From positions 1 through 16,874 of the forward strand of contig CAIMNF010000389.1 in the NCBI GenBank assembly GCA_903842755.1: a stretch of DNA of 16,874 nucleotides. Direction: 5' to 3'. A model generated the notes under the pieces. The model saw only the letters and a list, made by a program, of their open reading frames with translations. It was not told where the DNA came from and did not search any database. The DNA comes from Oligoflexia bacterium (lineage in GTDB: Bacteria > Bdellovibrionota > UBA1018 > CAIMNF01). Positions within the stretch are counted from its first letter, which is position 1. Every line of letters begins with the position of its first letter. Made by a program: the position numbers and the translations under genes. Of the stretch, positions 7,393 to 15,047 are shown one piece after another.

Positions 7393-8618
7393 AGACCAAA
7401 GTTTTTGTCACAGGAATGGGAGCATTGAGTTCACTCGGCAATACCGTGGAGTCGATTTTTCAAGCACTTTTACAAAACCAATCGGGAATTCAATCCTTTC
7501 CAGAATGGAAAAATTATCAGGGCTTGCACACTCACCTGGGTGCGCCTGTTCCGGCGTACGATATTTCTAAAATTCCACGATCGGCAAGAAGAACAATGTC
7601 GCGCATGTCAGAAATGGCGGTCCTCGCCACTTTAGATGCGCTAAATCAGGCTCAATTCACGCTTCAAGAAAAAAAATACTCCCCCCGGATTGCCCTGTGC
7701 TTAGGATCAACAACGGGTAGCCCAGACTCGATGGAAGCCCATTTTAAAAAGCTATTTGAAAAAGGGGGACCTGAAGGACAATTGGGCACTACTTTTTTTA
7801 AATGCATGAGCCACTCGGTTGTTTCCAATGTTGCATCCGCTTTAGGGTTTTACGGAACGGCCATTTCTCCTTCCTCGGCATGCGCAACTTCTGCACAAGC
7901 GATGATTATGGGTTGGGAACTGATGCAAACCGGGCTCTATGACATCGTGATCGCGGGCGGTGCTGATGAACTTCATTACACGGGGGCTGCCGTTTTTGAC
8001 ATCGTGATGGCCGCTTCTAGGGGATACAACGACCGTCCAGACCTAAGCCCCAGGCCGTTTGACCTCAAACGAGACGGACTAGTCATCTCCGAAGGTGCTG
8101 CCGTCGTAGTCCTCGAAACAGAAGAAAGCTGCAAGCGCCGTAAGGCAATTCCCTTAGCGGAATTCAAAGGAGGCGCTTATTCTTGCGATGGTACACACAT
8201 GAGCCAATCTCAAAAAAGCAGCATGGTAGAAACCATTCGAGAATCGCTTGACCGCACACAATTGAGTCCCGCCGACATTCACTATGTGAACGCTCATGCC
8301 ACGGCAACCCTTTACGGTGACCAAGAAGAAGCAAAGGCGATTGGCGAAGTCTTTGGGTCTCGAACTCCAGTGAGCAGTTTAAAAGGGCATTTTGGACATT
8401 CTCTGGCTGCCTGTGGAGCACTGGAAGTGATTGCCTGCATTAAAATGATTGAATCACAAACGCTTATTCGCACACGAAACTTAGTGGAAATTGACCCGGA
8501 ATGCGCTTCGGTCCTCCATTTAAAAGAGCATTTATCCATGCCCGTACACACGGTTTTAAGCAATAATTTTGCATTTGGCGGGATAAACTCAAGTCTGATA
8601 CTCTCAAAATCATCATGA
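7389..8618 (+). CDS. Beta-ketoacyl-ACP synthase (FabF/ApeR-ApeO-like), complete active site
   Basis: A 409-residue condensing enzyme of the KAS II type that would extend the carrier-bound chain with malonyl-ACP. The thiolase-fold catalytic triad is intact: Cys165 in SSACATSA, His303 in NAHATAT and His337 in KGHFGHSLAACGALE. The N-terminal VFVTGMGALSSLGN and the C-terminal SNNFAFGGINSSLIL are standard. A good AAGGA ribosome-binding sequence lies 9 bases before the ATG, and the start overlaps the flavoprotein stop by ATGA. The carrier protein gene follows with another ATGA overlap. Whether it performs priming or early steps (as proposed for ApeR-like homodimeric enzymes) or pairs with a chain length factor cannot be read from sequence alone; the second ketosynthase downstream is the one adjoining the chain-length-factor gene. 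Confidence 0.93.
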   Translation: MKTKVFVTGMGALSSLGNTVESIFQALLQNQSGIQSFPEWKNYQGLHTHLGAPVPAYDISKIPRSARRTMSRMSEMAVLATLDALNQAQFTLQEKKYSPRIALCLGSTTGSPDSMEAHFKKLFEKGGPEGQLGTTFFKCMSHSVVSNVASALGFYGTAISPSSACATSAQAMIMGWELMQTGLYDIVIAGGADELHYTGAAVFDIVMAASRGYNDRPDLSPRPFDLKRDGLVISEGAAVVVLETEESCKRRKAIPLAEFKGGAYSCDGTHMSQSQKSSMVETIRESLDRTQLSPADIHYVNAHATATLYGDQEEAKAIGEVFGSRTPVSSLKGHFGHSLAACGALEVIACIKMIESQTLIRTRNLVEIDPECASVLHLKEHLSMPVHTVLSNNFAFGGINSSLILSKSS

Positions 8619-8887
8619 CTAACCCTAAAATCATTACCAAAGTGAATAGCGTTATGCACCAAGGCTTTGAAATTCCACTGGAGAAATTAACCCCCGAAGC
8701 GACTCTATTTACCGACCTTGGGTTAGATAGCTTAGATGCGGTAGATATGCTGGTTCACCTAGAGGAAAACATTGGAATTAAAGTCGATGGCGAAAAGCTA
8801 ATGTCGGTGCGGACGCTTCAAGATGTGTATACCTTAGTGGACGAGCTATCGTCCCAACCGGGTGTCGAAGCTAAGCTCGAACATTAA
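8615..8887 (+). CDS. Acyl carrier protein
   Basis: A 90-residue acyl carrier protein. The phosphopantetheine attachment serine is Ser39 in the canonical DLGLDSLD block (34-41), followed by the acidic recognition helix II (AVDMLVHLEENIGI) and the usual VRTLQDVYTLV helix. It would carry the starter and the growing polyene between the ketosynthases, ketoreductase and dehydratases. It is slightly longer than the AcpP of fatty acid synthesis through a C-terminal tail. The ATG overlaps the preceding ketosynthase stop (ATGA), and its own TAA shares a base with the next ATG (TAATG). Aryl polyene loci often encode two carrier proteins; only one is present here. No phosphopantetheinyl transferase is in the window, so activation must come from elsewhere. 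Confidence 0.93.
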   Translation: MTNPKIITKVNSVMHQGFEIPLEKLTPEATLFTDLGLDSLDAVDMLVHLEENIGIKVDGEKLMSVRTLQDVYTLVDELSSQPGVEAKLEH

Positions 8888-9975
8888 TGATGAATGCCGC
8901 TTCCGCCCCTCGCACCCCATCCCAAGTCCGGATTATTGGCTACGGCTGCTCGACTTCGGCAGGGCCAACCACCTTAGATTTTTGGAACCACCTTTGCGAA
9001 GGTCAAAGGATTCAGTCGGGCCTATGGCCTCATTCAACCCTATCGATCAAAGATCAAATCATTAAAAATTTATGCCTATCTTGGAAACAAATTCACATTG
9101 AACTTGGCGCACGGGTTGGTGTTATTTTTGCGAGCACCAAAGGCTGCATCGAAGATTATATTTGGAACCCTACGCCCCCCCTTCCCTCACAAAACCCATA
9201 CACGGAAATTTTAAGCGGGTGGATCAAGCAAGTGGGAATCGTGCCTAAACTTTCCTTATGTATGAGCAATGCCTGTTCTTCCGCGTTGGTCGCGCTCAAC
9301 TTAGGATCACAGTGGGTTCAACAAGACAGAGTCGATCAAGTGATTGTGCTCACCTCTGATAAAATTGGGCGTTTTGCTTCACGCGGTTTTGAAAGCTTAC
9401 ATGCGCTCACTCCTACCTATCCCAAACCGTTTAGTGCCGAGCGGGACGGCCTTGCACTCGGAGATGCTGCGGCGGTGATTGTTCTTGGTAAAACGGCTGG
9501 ATTTCGACTCAAAGGAATTGGAATAGATACCGAGGGTTTCGCGGTTACGCGTCCATCACCCTCAGGCGCGAGCTTAAAAAGGGCTTATGAGCGAATGACG
9601 TCCCTCACGGATGGCGTTGTTTTTCAGCCACCCAGTTTAATTATTGCTCATGGAACGGGAACTCCGCTCAATGATGCTACCGAAGACCAGACCTTTGAAT
9701 CATTATTTCCCCAACAGCGAATTCCCATCACCGCGACTAAATGGTGCATTGGCCACACTTTAGGAGCCAGCGGCGCACTGGACTTGATTGCAGCCTGCGA
9801 ATCGCTTTTACATCAGCGCGTATTTTCGATCGCAACGACGAAATCTGCTGATCCTCAATTTCAGGGTCATTACTTAGTCAATGAAGCGCCCCTTCCCGCA
9901 AATAATTTGGAATCCGTCCTCATTTCTTCGCTCGGGTTTGGCGGGATTCACGCCGTTGCTGAGGTCGCTCGATGA
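8887..9975 (+). CDS. Second beta-ketoacyl synthase, catalytic partner of a chain-length-factor-like protein
   Basis: A 362-residue ketosynthase, shorter than the usual 400-420, with a complete triad: Cys130 in MSNACSSALVAL, His255 in IAHGTGTP and His290 in KWCIGHTLGASGALDL. The N-terminus RIIGYGCSTSAGPTTLDFW and the C-terminus LISSLGFGGIHAVAEV match the family, while the internal cap regions are trimmed. It shares one base with the carrier protein gene stop and overlaps the next gene by ATGA. That next gene encodes a ketosynthase-like subunit with no nucleophile. The order resembles ketosynthase/chain-length-factor pairs, for example ApeO:ApeC of aryl polyene synthesis, which act as heterodimers in polyene elongation. 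The second in-frame ATG at 8890 is an equally possible start. Assignment as the elongating subunit is inference from gene order. Confidence 0.88.
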   Translation: MMNAASAPRTPSQVRIIGYGCSTSAGPTTLDFWNHLCEGQRIQSGLWPHSTLSIKDQIIKNLCLSWKQIHIELGARVGVIFASTKGCIEDYIWNPTPPLPSQNPYTEILSGWIKQVGIVPKLSLCMSNACSSALVALNLGSQWVQQDRVDQVIVLTSDKIGRFASRGFESLHALTPTYPKPFSAERDGLALGDAAAVIVLGKTAGFRLKGIGIDTEGFAVTRPSPSGASLKRAYERMTSLTDGVVFQPPSLIIAHGTGTPLNDATEDQTFESLFPQQRIPITATKWCIGHTLGASGALDLIAACESLLHQRVFSIATTKSADPQFQGHYLVNEAPLPANNLESVLISSLGFGGIHAVAEVAR

Positions 9976-10637
9976 AGGAGATGTTCGTGAGGTCTTTTCG
10001 GCATCTCTATGAATTTCCGGCCAAAATCGAGCCATTTTGGGCAACCGCAGTAGACCGCTGGAATCGCCTGGACGCGGCTGCATTTGGACTAGTGGATTTC
10101 TACTTCACCGTAAAAGACGAAATCGGACCTCCTCCACAACAGATCGTTTTAACTTCTCCCCAAGCCTCAAATGAAACAGATTTTGCCTTTGCGCAAGGCG
10201 GATTGAATGAAAACCATTGGAGTCCCGGCCGCTTTGTACATACACTTCCCAGCGTGCGCCTTTCGCCCCTTTGTCAGGCCATGCAGTGGACGGGGCCCAC
10301 GATTTATTTGCAGCAAGGAGAATCCTCTTTGATTTGCGCGCTTCAAGAAGCGGCTTGGCATTTTGAATTACCCCATGCTTCAGAGGACCCCCTTTGGGTG
10401 ATTGATCAAAATGCGTCCAACAACAGTATTAATGCCTTTGTATTGAACTCCTCCCCAGAAACTAGCCAGGCGTTTAAAATAAAATTACGTTTGGACGCGC
10501 GCTCCCTCCTCTCCCACAAAGTTCCATCTACGGACCATCAACTTCTCCAATGGATCGCGCAGATGGATTCAACCCGCTCATTTGAATGGTCCTCTTCTTT
10601 TGATTTGACGGACGACTGCAGATTCGAAAAGATTTAA
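9972..10637 (+). CDS. Degenerate ketosynthase N-terminal-domain protein (chain-length-factor-like, ApeC-type)
   Basis: A 221-residue protein resembling only the N-terminal half of a ketosynthase (the short beta-ketoacyl synthase-like family). The segment VHTLPSVRLSPLCQAMQWTGP (89-109) followed by IYLQQGESSLICALQEAAW (111-129) lines up with the strand and nucleophile-elbow region of the neighbouring ketosynthase (NACSSALVAL). The nucleophilic cysteine position is then Glu117 and no catalytic histidines are present. It should not condense by itself. Like chain length factors of type II polyketide synthases, where the cysteine is usually glutamine, it probably forms a heterodimer with the upstream ketosynthase and helps set chain length or stability. 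A GAGG sequence 7 bases before the ATG and an ATGA overlap support coupled translation at equal amounts. The downstream lyase begins 2 bases after the stop. Confidence 0.75.
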   Translation: MKEMFVRSFRHLYEFPAKIEPFWATAVDRWNRLDAAAFGLVDFYFTVKDEIGPPPQQIVLTSPQASNETDFAFAQGGLNENHWSPGRFVHTLPSVRLSPLCQAMQWTGPTIYLQQGESSLICALQEAAWHFELPHASEDPLWVIDQNASNNSINAFVLNSSPETSQAFKIKLRLDARSLLSHKVPSTDHQLLQWIAQMDSTRSFEWSSSFDLTDDCRFEKI

Positions 10638-10639
10638 CC

Positions 10640-12217
10640 ATGAATTCAGGCCAAAATTCGTCCCTCACACTCGACACCTCTCCCCTCTCGCTTGAAACGG
10701 TGAAGGACTATATTTTTTCCAGGAAGAGCCTGAGCACTAAAATTAACCTGACCGATGCCACCAAAACAAAGGTCTACCGGGCCCACCAACACCTGTTGAA
10801 TTTACTCGAAAAACGGGTGCCCATTTACGGCGTGACCACAGGCTTCGGTGATAGTAGCTTTCGGTTCACCGAGCCCTATCAAGCCGAGGAACTCCAACGC
10901 AACTTAGTGGCCTACTTAACCTGCGGAACTGGCCCGACGGTTCCGGAAATCGCCACAAGAGCAACGATGCTCATTCGACTGAACTCTTTGGCCCGTGGTT
11001 ATTCGGGAGTGAGCATCGAACTTTTAGAACGTCTGAAGCTATTTTTAGAAAATCGGTGGACTCCCCTCACGCCGCGAGAAGGCTCACTCGGGGCAAGCGG
11101 AGATTTAATTCCCTTGGCTTACTTAGCGGCCGCCATTCAAGGACAAGGGATGTTGCATCACCCTGATTCGCCTCAGGGAAAGCCCGCTTCTGAAATTCTT
11201 GCAGAAGCAAAAGTTCCCCAATACACCTTAAAACCAAAAGAGGGTTTAGCATTAGTGAATGGGACATCGAGCATGGCGGGTTTAAGTTTAATCAACCTGA
11301 ATCATGCTCATTTCATCGTAAATTTAACGACTTTGACGACGAGCTGGCTTTGTATGGCCTTGCAAGGTCGAACCGAAGCCTTTGACGTACTCGTCAACGA
11401 AAAAGCAAAATTGCATCAAGGCCAGGCACGCGTTGCAAAGGCAATTCGCGAAAATTTAATCCAAGAAGGGTATCGAAATTCTACTGAAAAAAATGCACCC
11501 GTTCAAGACCGTTACTCCCTCCGTTGCACTCCACAGATCTTAGGCCCAGCGCTTGAAACGATTGAATTGGGCTGGAACTGGCTAGAGCTTGAATTAAACA
11601 GCGCTTCTGATAACCCCCTCATTAGCGAAGAGGGTAACTTAAGTACGGGCGGAAATTTCTATGGCGGTTACTTAGCGCATAGCCAAGATTATCTAAAAAT
11701 TTGCCTCGCCAATACCGCAGACTTGCTGGACCGGCAATTGATGTTACTTGCCGATGAAAAAACTAATCGAGGGCTCCCTCCAAATCTTGCCGATTGGCCC
11801 AATATTCCAGAATCTAGCCGCTTTTTACACCATGGACTAAAGGCGCTTCATCAATCGGTTTCGGCCATCACTTCCGAAATTATGGCTAAAGCAATTCCCA
11901 ACTCGATTTTTTCGCGTTCTTCCGAATGCCACAATCAAGACAAGGTCAGTTTAGGAATGTCCGCAGCGGTGCAGTGTTCAGAGTTAATCGAGCAGTTATT
12001 TAATGTTCAATCCATGATTTTGATCTGTTTTGCTCAGGCGCTTGATCTCAGGGGAATCACTCTGAAAGGTGCACTCTCCCGCGAAATTTATCAGCTCATT
12101 CGGGCCACTATTCCGCGCATTGAGTCCGATCGGGCACTCGGTCCAGCAATTCAATCTTTAGCTTCTCAACTTAAAACCCTCTCTTATCAGAGAGGAGAAA
12201 AGGTGGCAACGGTATGA
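10640..12217 (+). CDS. Aromatic amino acid ammonia lyase (MIO enzyme; probable tyrosine ammonia lyase)
   Basis: A 525-residue member of the histidine/phenylalanine/tyrosine ammonia lyase family, cytosolic and tetrameric in known cases. The Ala152-Ser153-Gly154 triad in GSLGASGDLIPLAYL cyclises into the MIO electrophile. Other active-site features are Tyr63 in YGVTTGFG, Asn208 in NGTSS, Tyr292 and Arg295 in QDRYSLRC, Asn325 in SASDNPL and Gln433 in HNQDKVSLG, the last being more like plant PAL/TAL than HutH. The substrate-selectivity pair after LQRNLVA reads Tyr92-Leu93; histidine ammonia lyases have Ser-His, PAL has Phe-Leu, and Rhodobacter TAL has His-Leu. I therefore favour tyrosine or phenylalanine over histidine. 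The product, 4-coumarate or cinnamate, would be the aryl starter for the polyene, as in flexirubin-type pathways. The gene overlaps the following flavoprotein gene by ATGA. No hut genes are nearby. Confidence 0.88.
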   Translation: MNSGQNSSLTLDTSPLSLETVKDYIFSRKSLSTKINLTDATKTKVYRAHQHLLNLLEKRVPIYGVTTGFGDSSFRFTEPYQAEELQRNLVAYLTCGTGPTVPEIATRATMLIRLNSLARGYSGVSIELLERLKLFLENRWTPLTPREGSLGASGDLIPLAYLAAAIQGQGMLHHPDSPQGKPASEILAEAKVPQYTLKPKEGLALVNGTSSMAGLSLINLNHAHFIVNLTTLTTSWLCMALQGRTEAFDVLVNEKAKLHQGQARVAKAIRENLIQEGYRNSTEKNAPVQDRYSLRCTPQILGPALETIELGWNWLELELNSASDNPLISEEGNLSTGGNFYGGYLAHSQDYLKICLANTADLLDRQLMLLADEKTNRGLPPNLADWPNIPESSRFLHHGLKALHQSVSAITSEIMAKAIPNSIFSRSSECHNQDKVSLGMSAAVQCSELIEQLFNVQSMILICFAQALDLRGITLKGALSREIYQLIRATIPRIESDRALGPAIQSLASQLKTLSYQRGEKVATV

Positions 12218-13401
12218 GCTTAAGTCACGAAGTGATCATTATTGGAGGCGGGCCCGGCGGAAGCACACTCGGGTCATTACTCGCAAAAAAAGGGGTCGAT
12301 GTTGCGATTATCGAGCGCGAGGTGTATCCCCGGTTTCATATTGGGGAATCCCTTTTACCAGCGACGATGCCACTTTATAAAGAAATTGGCTTTTACGAAA
12401 CGCTAAAATCTGGAAAATATATCGATAAATACGGGGCCCGATTCGTTGATTTCAAATCACAAGATGAAGTGTACTTTGGGTTTAGAGATGGATTTAATCC
12501 AGATATTCCTAACGCGTTTGAAGTAGAGCGAAGCCAATTTGACCGCGACATTTTAAACCATGCTTCCCTTTGTGGGGCAAAAGTTTATCAGCCGGCCCGA
12601 GTTAAAAGTGCACAGTGCACGAAGACGCAAGCAACCCTGCAAACTACTCTTGGCGAAATGACCTGCGAGTACGTCATCGACGCAACCGGCAGAGACGCCT
12701 TGTTTGGAAAGCAAAACAAACTCCGCACGGCGCACCCCGACTTGAACAATGTCGCCGTTTTCGCGCATTACACTGGAGTCAAACGAAACCCTGGCCTAGA
12801 CGAAGGGGACATTACCATCGGCTTGTTACCCAACCGTGCCTGGACGTGGCTTATTCCGTTTAAGGGTGAGCGGACTTCGGTCGGGGTAGTGTGCACTTCG
12901 AGTATTTTTAAAGTAGGAAGCGACTTAGAGGAATATCTCCATACCATGCTCAGCATGAGCGAACGCGTAAAAGACATGATGAAGGATGCCGAGCGCTGTA
13001 CCGAAATCTCGGTGATTTCGAATTACTCCCATGTAAGCGAAACCTATTGCGGTGACCGCTGGATGATGGCCGGCGATGCTGCCGTTTTCTTGGACCCCAT
13101 TTTCTCATCTGGAGTGCATGTTTCTTGCACTTCTGCAAAGTTGGCGTCTGAGGTGATTTTAAAATGTCTAAAAGACCGATTAAGCATCCTGGATGAAGAC
13201 CGTGGTGCCCGCTACAAAAAAGAATTAGACAAAGGGGTCAGTCGTTTTCATAATCTGATTTCGCTCTTTTATGGGGACAACTTTGTCCAGCAAATGAAAA
13301 AAACCCTCACGCTTGAGAACTCACGAAAGGCATTTACATCCGCAGTGGCCGGTGACATGTGGAATGATAATAATTTTTTATTCCAGAAAAATGTATTGTA
13401 A
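12214..13401 (+). CDS. Flavin-dependent halogenase-like FAD oxidoreductase
   Basis: A 395-residue FAD protein. The nucleotide-binding GGGPGG is at 11-16 with Glu34 for the ribose. RFHIGESLLPAT at 40-51 matches the phenolic halogenases of the CmlS/PltA type. Lys72 in DKYGARF lies where those enzymes place the catalytic lysine that forms or guides the hypohalous species. WTWLIP at 210-215 is the WxWxIP signature of flavin-dependent halogenases. AGDAAVFLDPIFSSGVH at 286-302 matches the FAD-binding block; in CmlS the equivalent Asp forms a covalent FAD link, and Asp294 is present here. It could chlorinate or brominate the phenol of the starter or polyene. It is shorter than known halogenases, and no flavin reductase is in the window. 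A geranylgeranyl-reductase-like enzyme is the main alternative. A good AGGTGG ribosome-binding sequence precedes the ATG. Confidence 0.83.
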   Translation: MSLSHEVIIIGGGPGGSTLGSLLAKKGVDVAIIEREVYPRFHIGESLLPATMPLYKEIGFYETLKSGKYIDKYGARFVDFKSQDEVYFGFRDGFNPDIPNAFEVERSQFDRDILNHASLCGAKVYQPARVKSAQCTKTQATLQTTLGEMTCEYVIDATGRDALFGKQNKLRTAHPDLNNVAVFAHYTGVKRNPGLDEGDITIGLLPNRAWTWLIPFKGERTSVGVVCTSSIFKVGSDLEEYLHTMLSMSERVKDMMKDAERCTEISVISNYSHVSETYCGDRWMMAGDAAVFLDPIFSSGVHVSCTSAKLASEVILKCLKDRLSILDEDRGARYKKELDKGVSRFHNLISLFYGDNFVQQMKKTLTLENSRKAFTSAVAGDMWNDNNFLFQKNVL

Positions 13402-13410
13402 ACTTAGAGC

Positions 13411-14649
13411 ATGATTTACTTATGGCGCGGGTTTCACTCCGCACCGCTCCTCGATTTGCTAAAATCTGCGTGGAAAAAATCGGATTTAGTCATTCTTTGC
13501 CCACCGCCGCTTCATGATTTTAAGTTTATTCGCTATCTCCCGGCAGACCAGATTGCACTTTTAGGCGACTTTAGCGCCCAAGACCGCGCCGCCATTGGTG
13601 CACAAGTCAATTTAAAAACTCACTTTGATCAAAAGCCATTGATCGGGGTTTTTACCAGCGGCACCACCAGCGGAGTGCCGAAGCTTGTGCTGTATTCCAA
13701 AGAGAACATTGAAAACGCCCTGAGCGGAATTTTAACATTTTTTGAATCCGAAAAAATCACCGATATTTTTTGTTACCCGCAACCCTTTCATACCTTTGGG
13801 CTGACCTTAGGCTATTTACAAAGCATACTTTACTCGCGAAAACTATGGATTCCTGAGGGAAAATATTCGCGAAAAGCGCACGAACTTCGGGCCTCGATTC
13901 CATCAGAAACCTTACTAACCTTAGGGGCACCCGCTCATTTTTACGACCTGATCGAATGGTGCGAGCAGAATCAAAAGAAACTAAACCCTTCGTACTCGTG
14001 CATCGTTGGCGGAGCAAAGGTCGAAGTCGATTTATGGAAGAAGCTTCAAACCAATCTTCACATCCAAAACCCAAGCATTGGATATGGATCGACCGAAGCG
14101 TGCCCTGGAATTACGCACCATCCGCCGGGATTAATGCCGCTCGAAGCAGGGGAAATTGGCTTTCCGATCCCCGGGGTAAAGATTGAAATCCGTGAACAAG
14201 AGGGAATCGAATTTACCGGAAAAAATGTTTGCCTAGCGATGATTGATGCGTTGGGGATTCACTTTCCAAAACGAATTTTGCTCCGAGATGAAATTCGTCG
14301 ACGTGAAAAAGACGGCATGTTGATTTACGTTGCCCGGAATGAATTTATCTTAAACCGTGGAGGCACGAAATATCCGTTAGAAGTTTTAGAAGCCCAACTG
14401 GATGCCGTATTAAAAGTAAAAGTGTATTGCGCACCCACACCGGATGCGCGCCTAGGAGAAGACTTAAGAATTAAAATTTTCATGCCACAGCCGATTTCGG
14501 AAGTCGAATTACAACAGCTCAAGGCAAAAGCGCAACAAGCCCTACTCCTGGCCTACGGTCATCACTTTGATTTAGCACTTTTTGAGCAAACTCAAGGAAT
14601 ACCAAAAAATCAAAGTGGTAAAGTAGACCGAGCGTCCTTATTTCGGTAA
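13411..14649 (+). CDS. Short adenylate-forming acyl/aryl ligase (ApeH-like)
   Basis: A 412-residue ANL-superfamily ligase that would adenylate an aromatic acid and pass it to the phosphopantetheine of the carrier protein or CoA. Visible motifs are the P-loop TSGTTSGVPK (82-91), YGSTEA (225-230), an aspartate in LLRDE (Asp293) in place of the usual YxTGD, the hinge region ARNEFILNRGGTKYPLEVLE (308-327) and the C-terminal catalytic lysine Lys404 in PKNQSGKVDR. The P-loop lies about 80-100 residues closer to the N-terminus than in full-length acyl-CoA synthetases, so part of the first N-terminal subdomain is missing. The lysine needed for adenylation is kept, so activity is likely. Context suggests coumarate or cinnamate as substrate. 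It begins 9 bases after the halogenase-like gene, and its stop faces the minus-strand dehydratase gene with only 7 bases between. Confidence 0.85.
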   Translation: MIYLWRGFHSAPLLDLLKSAWKKSDLVILCPPPLHDFKFIRYLPADQIALLGDFSAQDRAAIGAQVNLKTHFDQKPLIGVFTSGTTSGVPKLVLYSKENIENALSGILTFFESEKITDIFCYPQPFHTFGLTLGYLQSILYSRKLWIPEGKYSRKAHELRASIPSETLLTLGAPAHFYDLIEWCEQNQKKLNPSYSCIVGGAKVEVDLWKKLQTNLHIQNPSIGYGSTEACPGITHHPPGLMPLEAGEIGFPIPGVKIEIREQEGIEFTGKNVCLAMIDALGIHFPKRILLRDEIRRREKDGMLIYVARNEFILNRGGTKYPLEVLEAQLDAVLKVKVYCAPTPDARLGEDLRIKIFMPQPISEVELQQLKAKAQQALLLAYGHHFDLALFEQTQGIPKNQSGKVDRASLFR

Positions 14650-14656
14650 TTTCAAT

Positions 14657-15046
14657 TTAAGCGACCTGAATGACCAAATCTGCAAGCTTGGGATGAACCT
14701 TCGCTTCTGAATCCTCGGCAGCCGCAGACACAAACTTCTTCCAAGTGATTGACCATACCCCTGGCTTGGTTTCCTGAAGTTCGATCAATACTTCGGCAGC
14801 GGGGCGGATTAAGTCCATAAACTTGGCCGATTGAATTTTAGTCATAAATGTTACATGGGTGTTAAGCTGTCGAATCGCTTCAAAAGACGCATCAATGATG
14901 GCCACTGCAGGCAGAACGGGATTTCCAGGAAAATGCCCATCAAAATACGGCAAATCTTCCGGAACCGTAAAAATAAACGCGCTTTGTGACCCCAAATCTG
15001 AGGTCGGCGCTTTACGAAATCGAAAAACTTTTTTAGGCTCTATCAT
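14657..15046 (-). CDS. Hot-dog 3-hydroxyacyl-ACP dehydratase, FabA/FabZ-like (ApeI-type), antisense to the operon
   Basis: A roughly 129-residue single hot-dog domain protein. DLPYFDGHFPGNPVLPAVAIIDASFEA carries the dehydratase signature, with the catalytic histidine in GHFPG and an aspartate exactly 14 residues later, the spacing and residue of the FabA His/Asp pair (FabZ has Glu). It would dehydrate the 3-hydroxyacyl chain to form the polyene double bonds. Start choice: ATG at 15046-15044 has a weak GGACGAG about 10 bases upstream, whereas the longer start at 15073 (9 more residues) has none and would overlap the plus-strand dehydratase. It is the only gene from the ketoreductase to the second dehydratase that lies on the minus strand. 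In characterised aryl polyene synthesis an ApeI:ApeP dehydratase heterodimer acts; the gene beginning two bases away on the other strand is the evident partner. Confidence 0.82.
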   Translation of the reverse strand: MIEPKKVFRFRKAPTSDLGSQSAFIFTVPEDLPYFDGHFPGNPVLPAVAIIDASFEAIRQLNTHVTFMTKIQSAKFMDLIRPAAEVLIELQETKPGVWSITWKKFVSAAAEDSEAKVHPKLADLVIQVA

Positions 15047-15047
15047 A

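Noticed and set aside
8312..8662. Minus-strand 116-codon frame across the ketosynthase/carrier protein junction
   Set aside because: Antisense shadow of two strongly supported genes; no ribosome-binding site or family resemblance.
10640..12217. Histidine utilisation (hutH) gene
   Set aside because: No hut genes nearby, the selectivity pair is not Ser-His, and the HNQDxxSLG motif is of PAL/TAL type; the position within a polyketide operon supports an aryl starter role.
13757..14074. Minus-strand 105-codon frame inside the ligase gene
   Set aside because: Antisense to the P-loop and adenylation core of a clear ligase; composition is that of a shadow frame.
14859..15047. Upstream extension of the plus-strand dehydratase
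   Set aside because: These 63 residues are the complement of the minus-strand dehydratase's conserved HFPG region and show no hot-dog sequence; the GTG at 15048 gives a family-like N-terminus.
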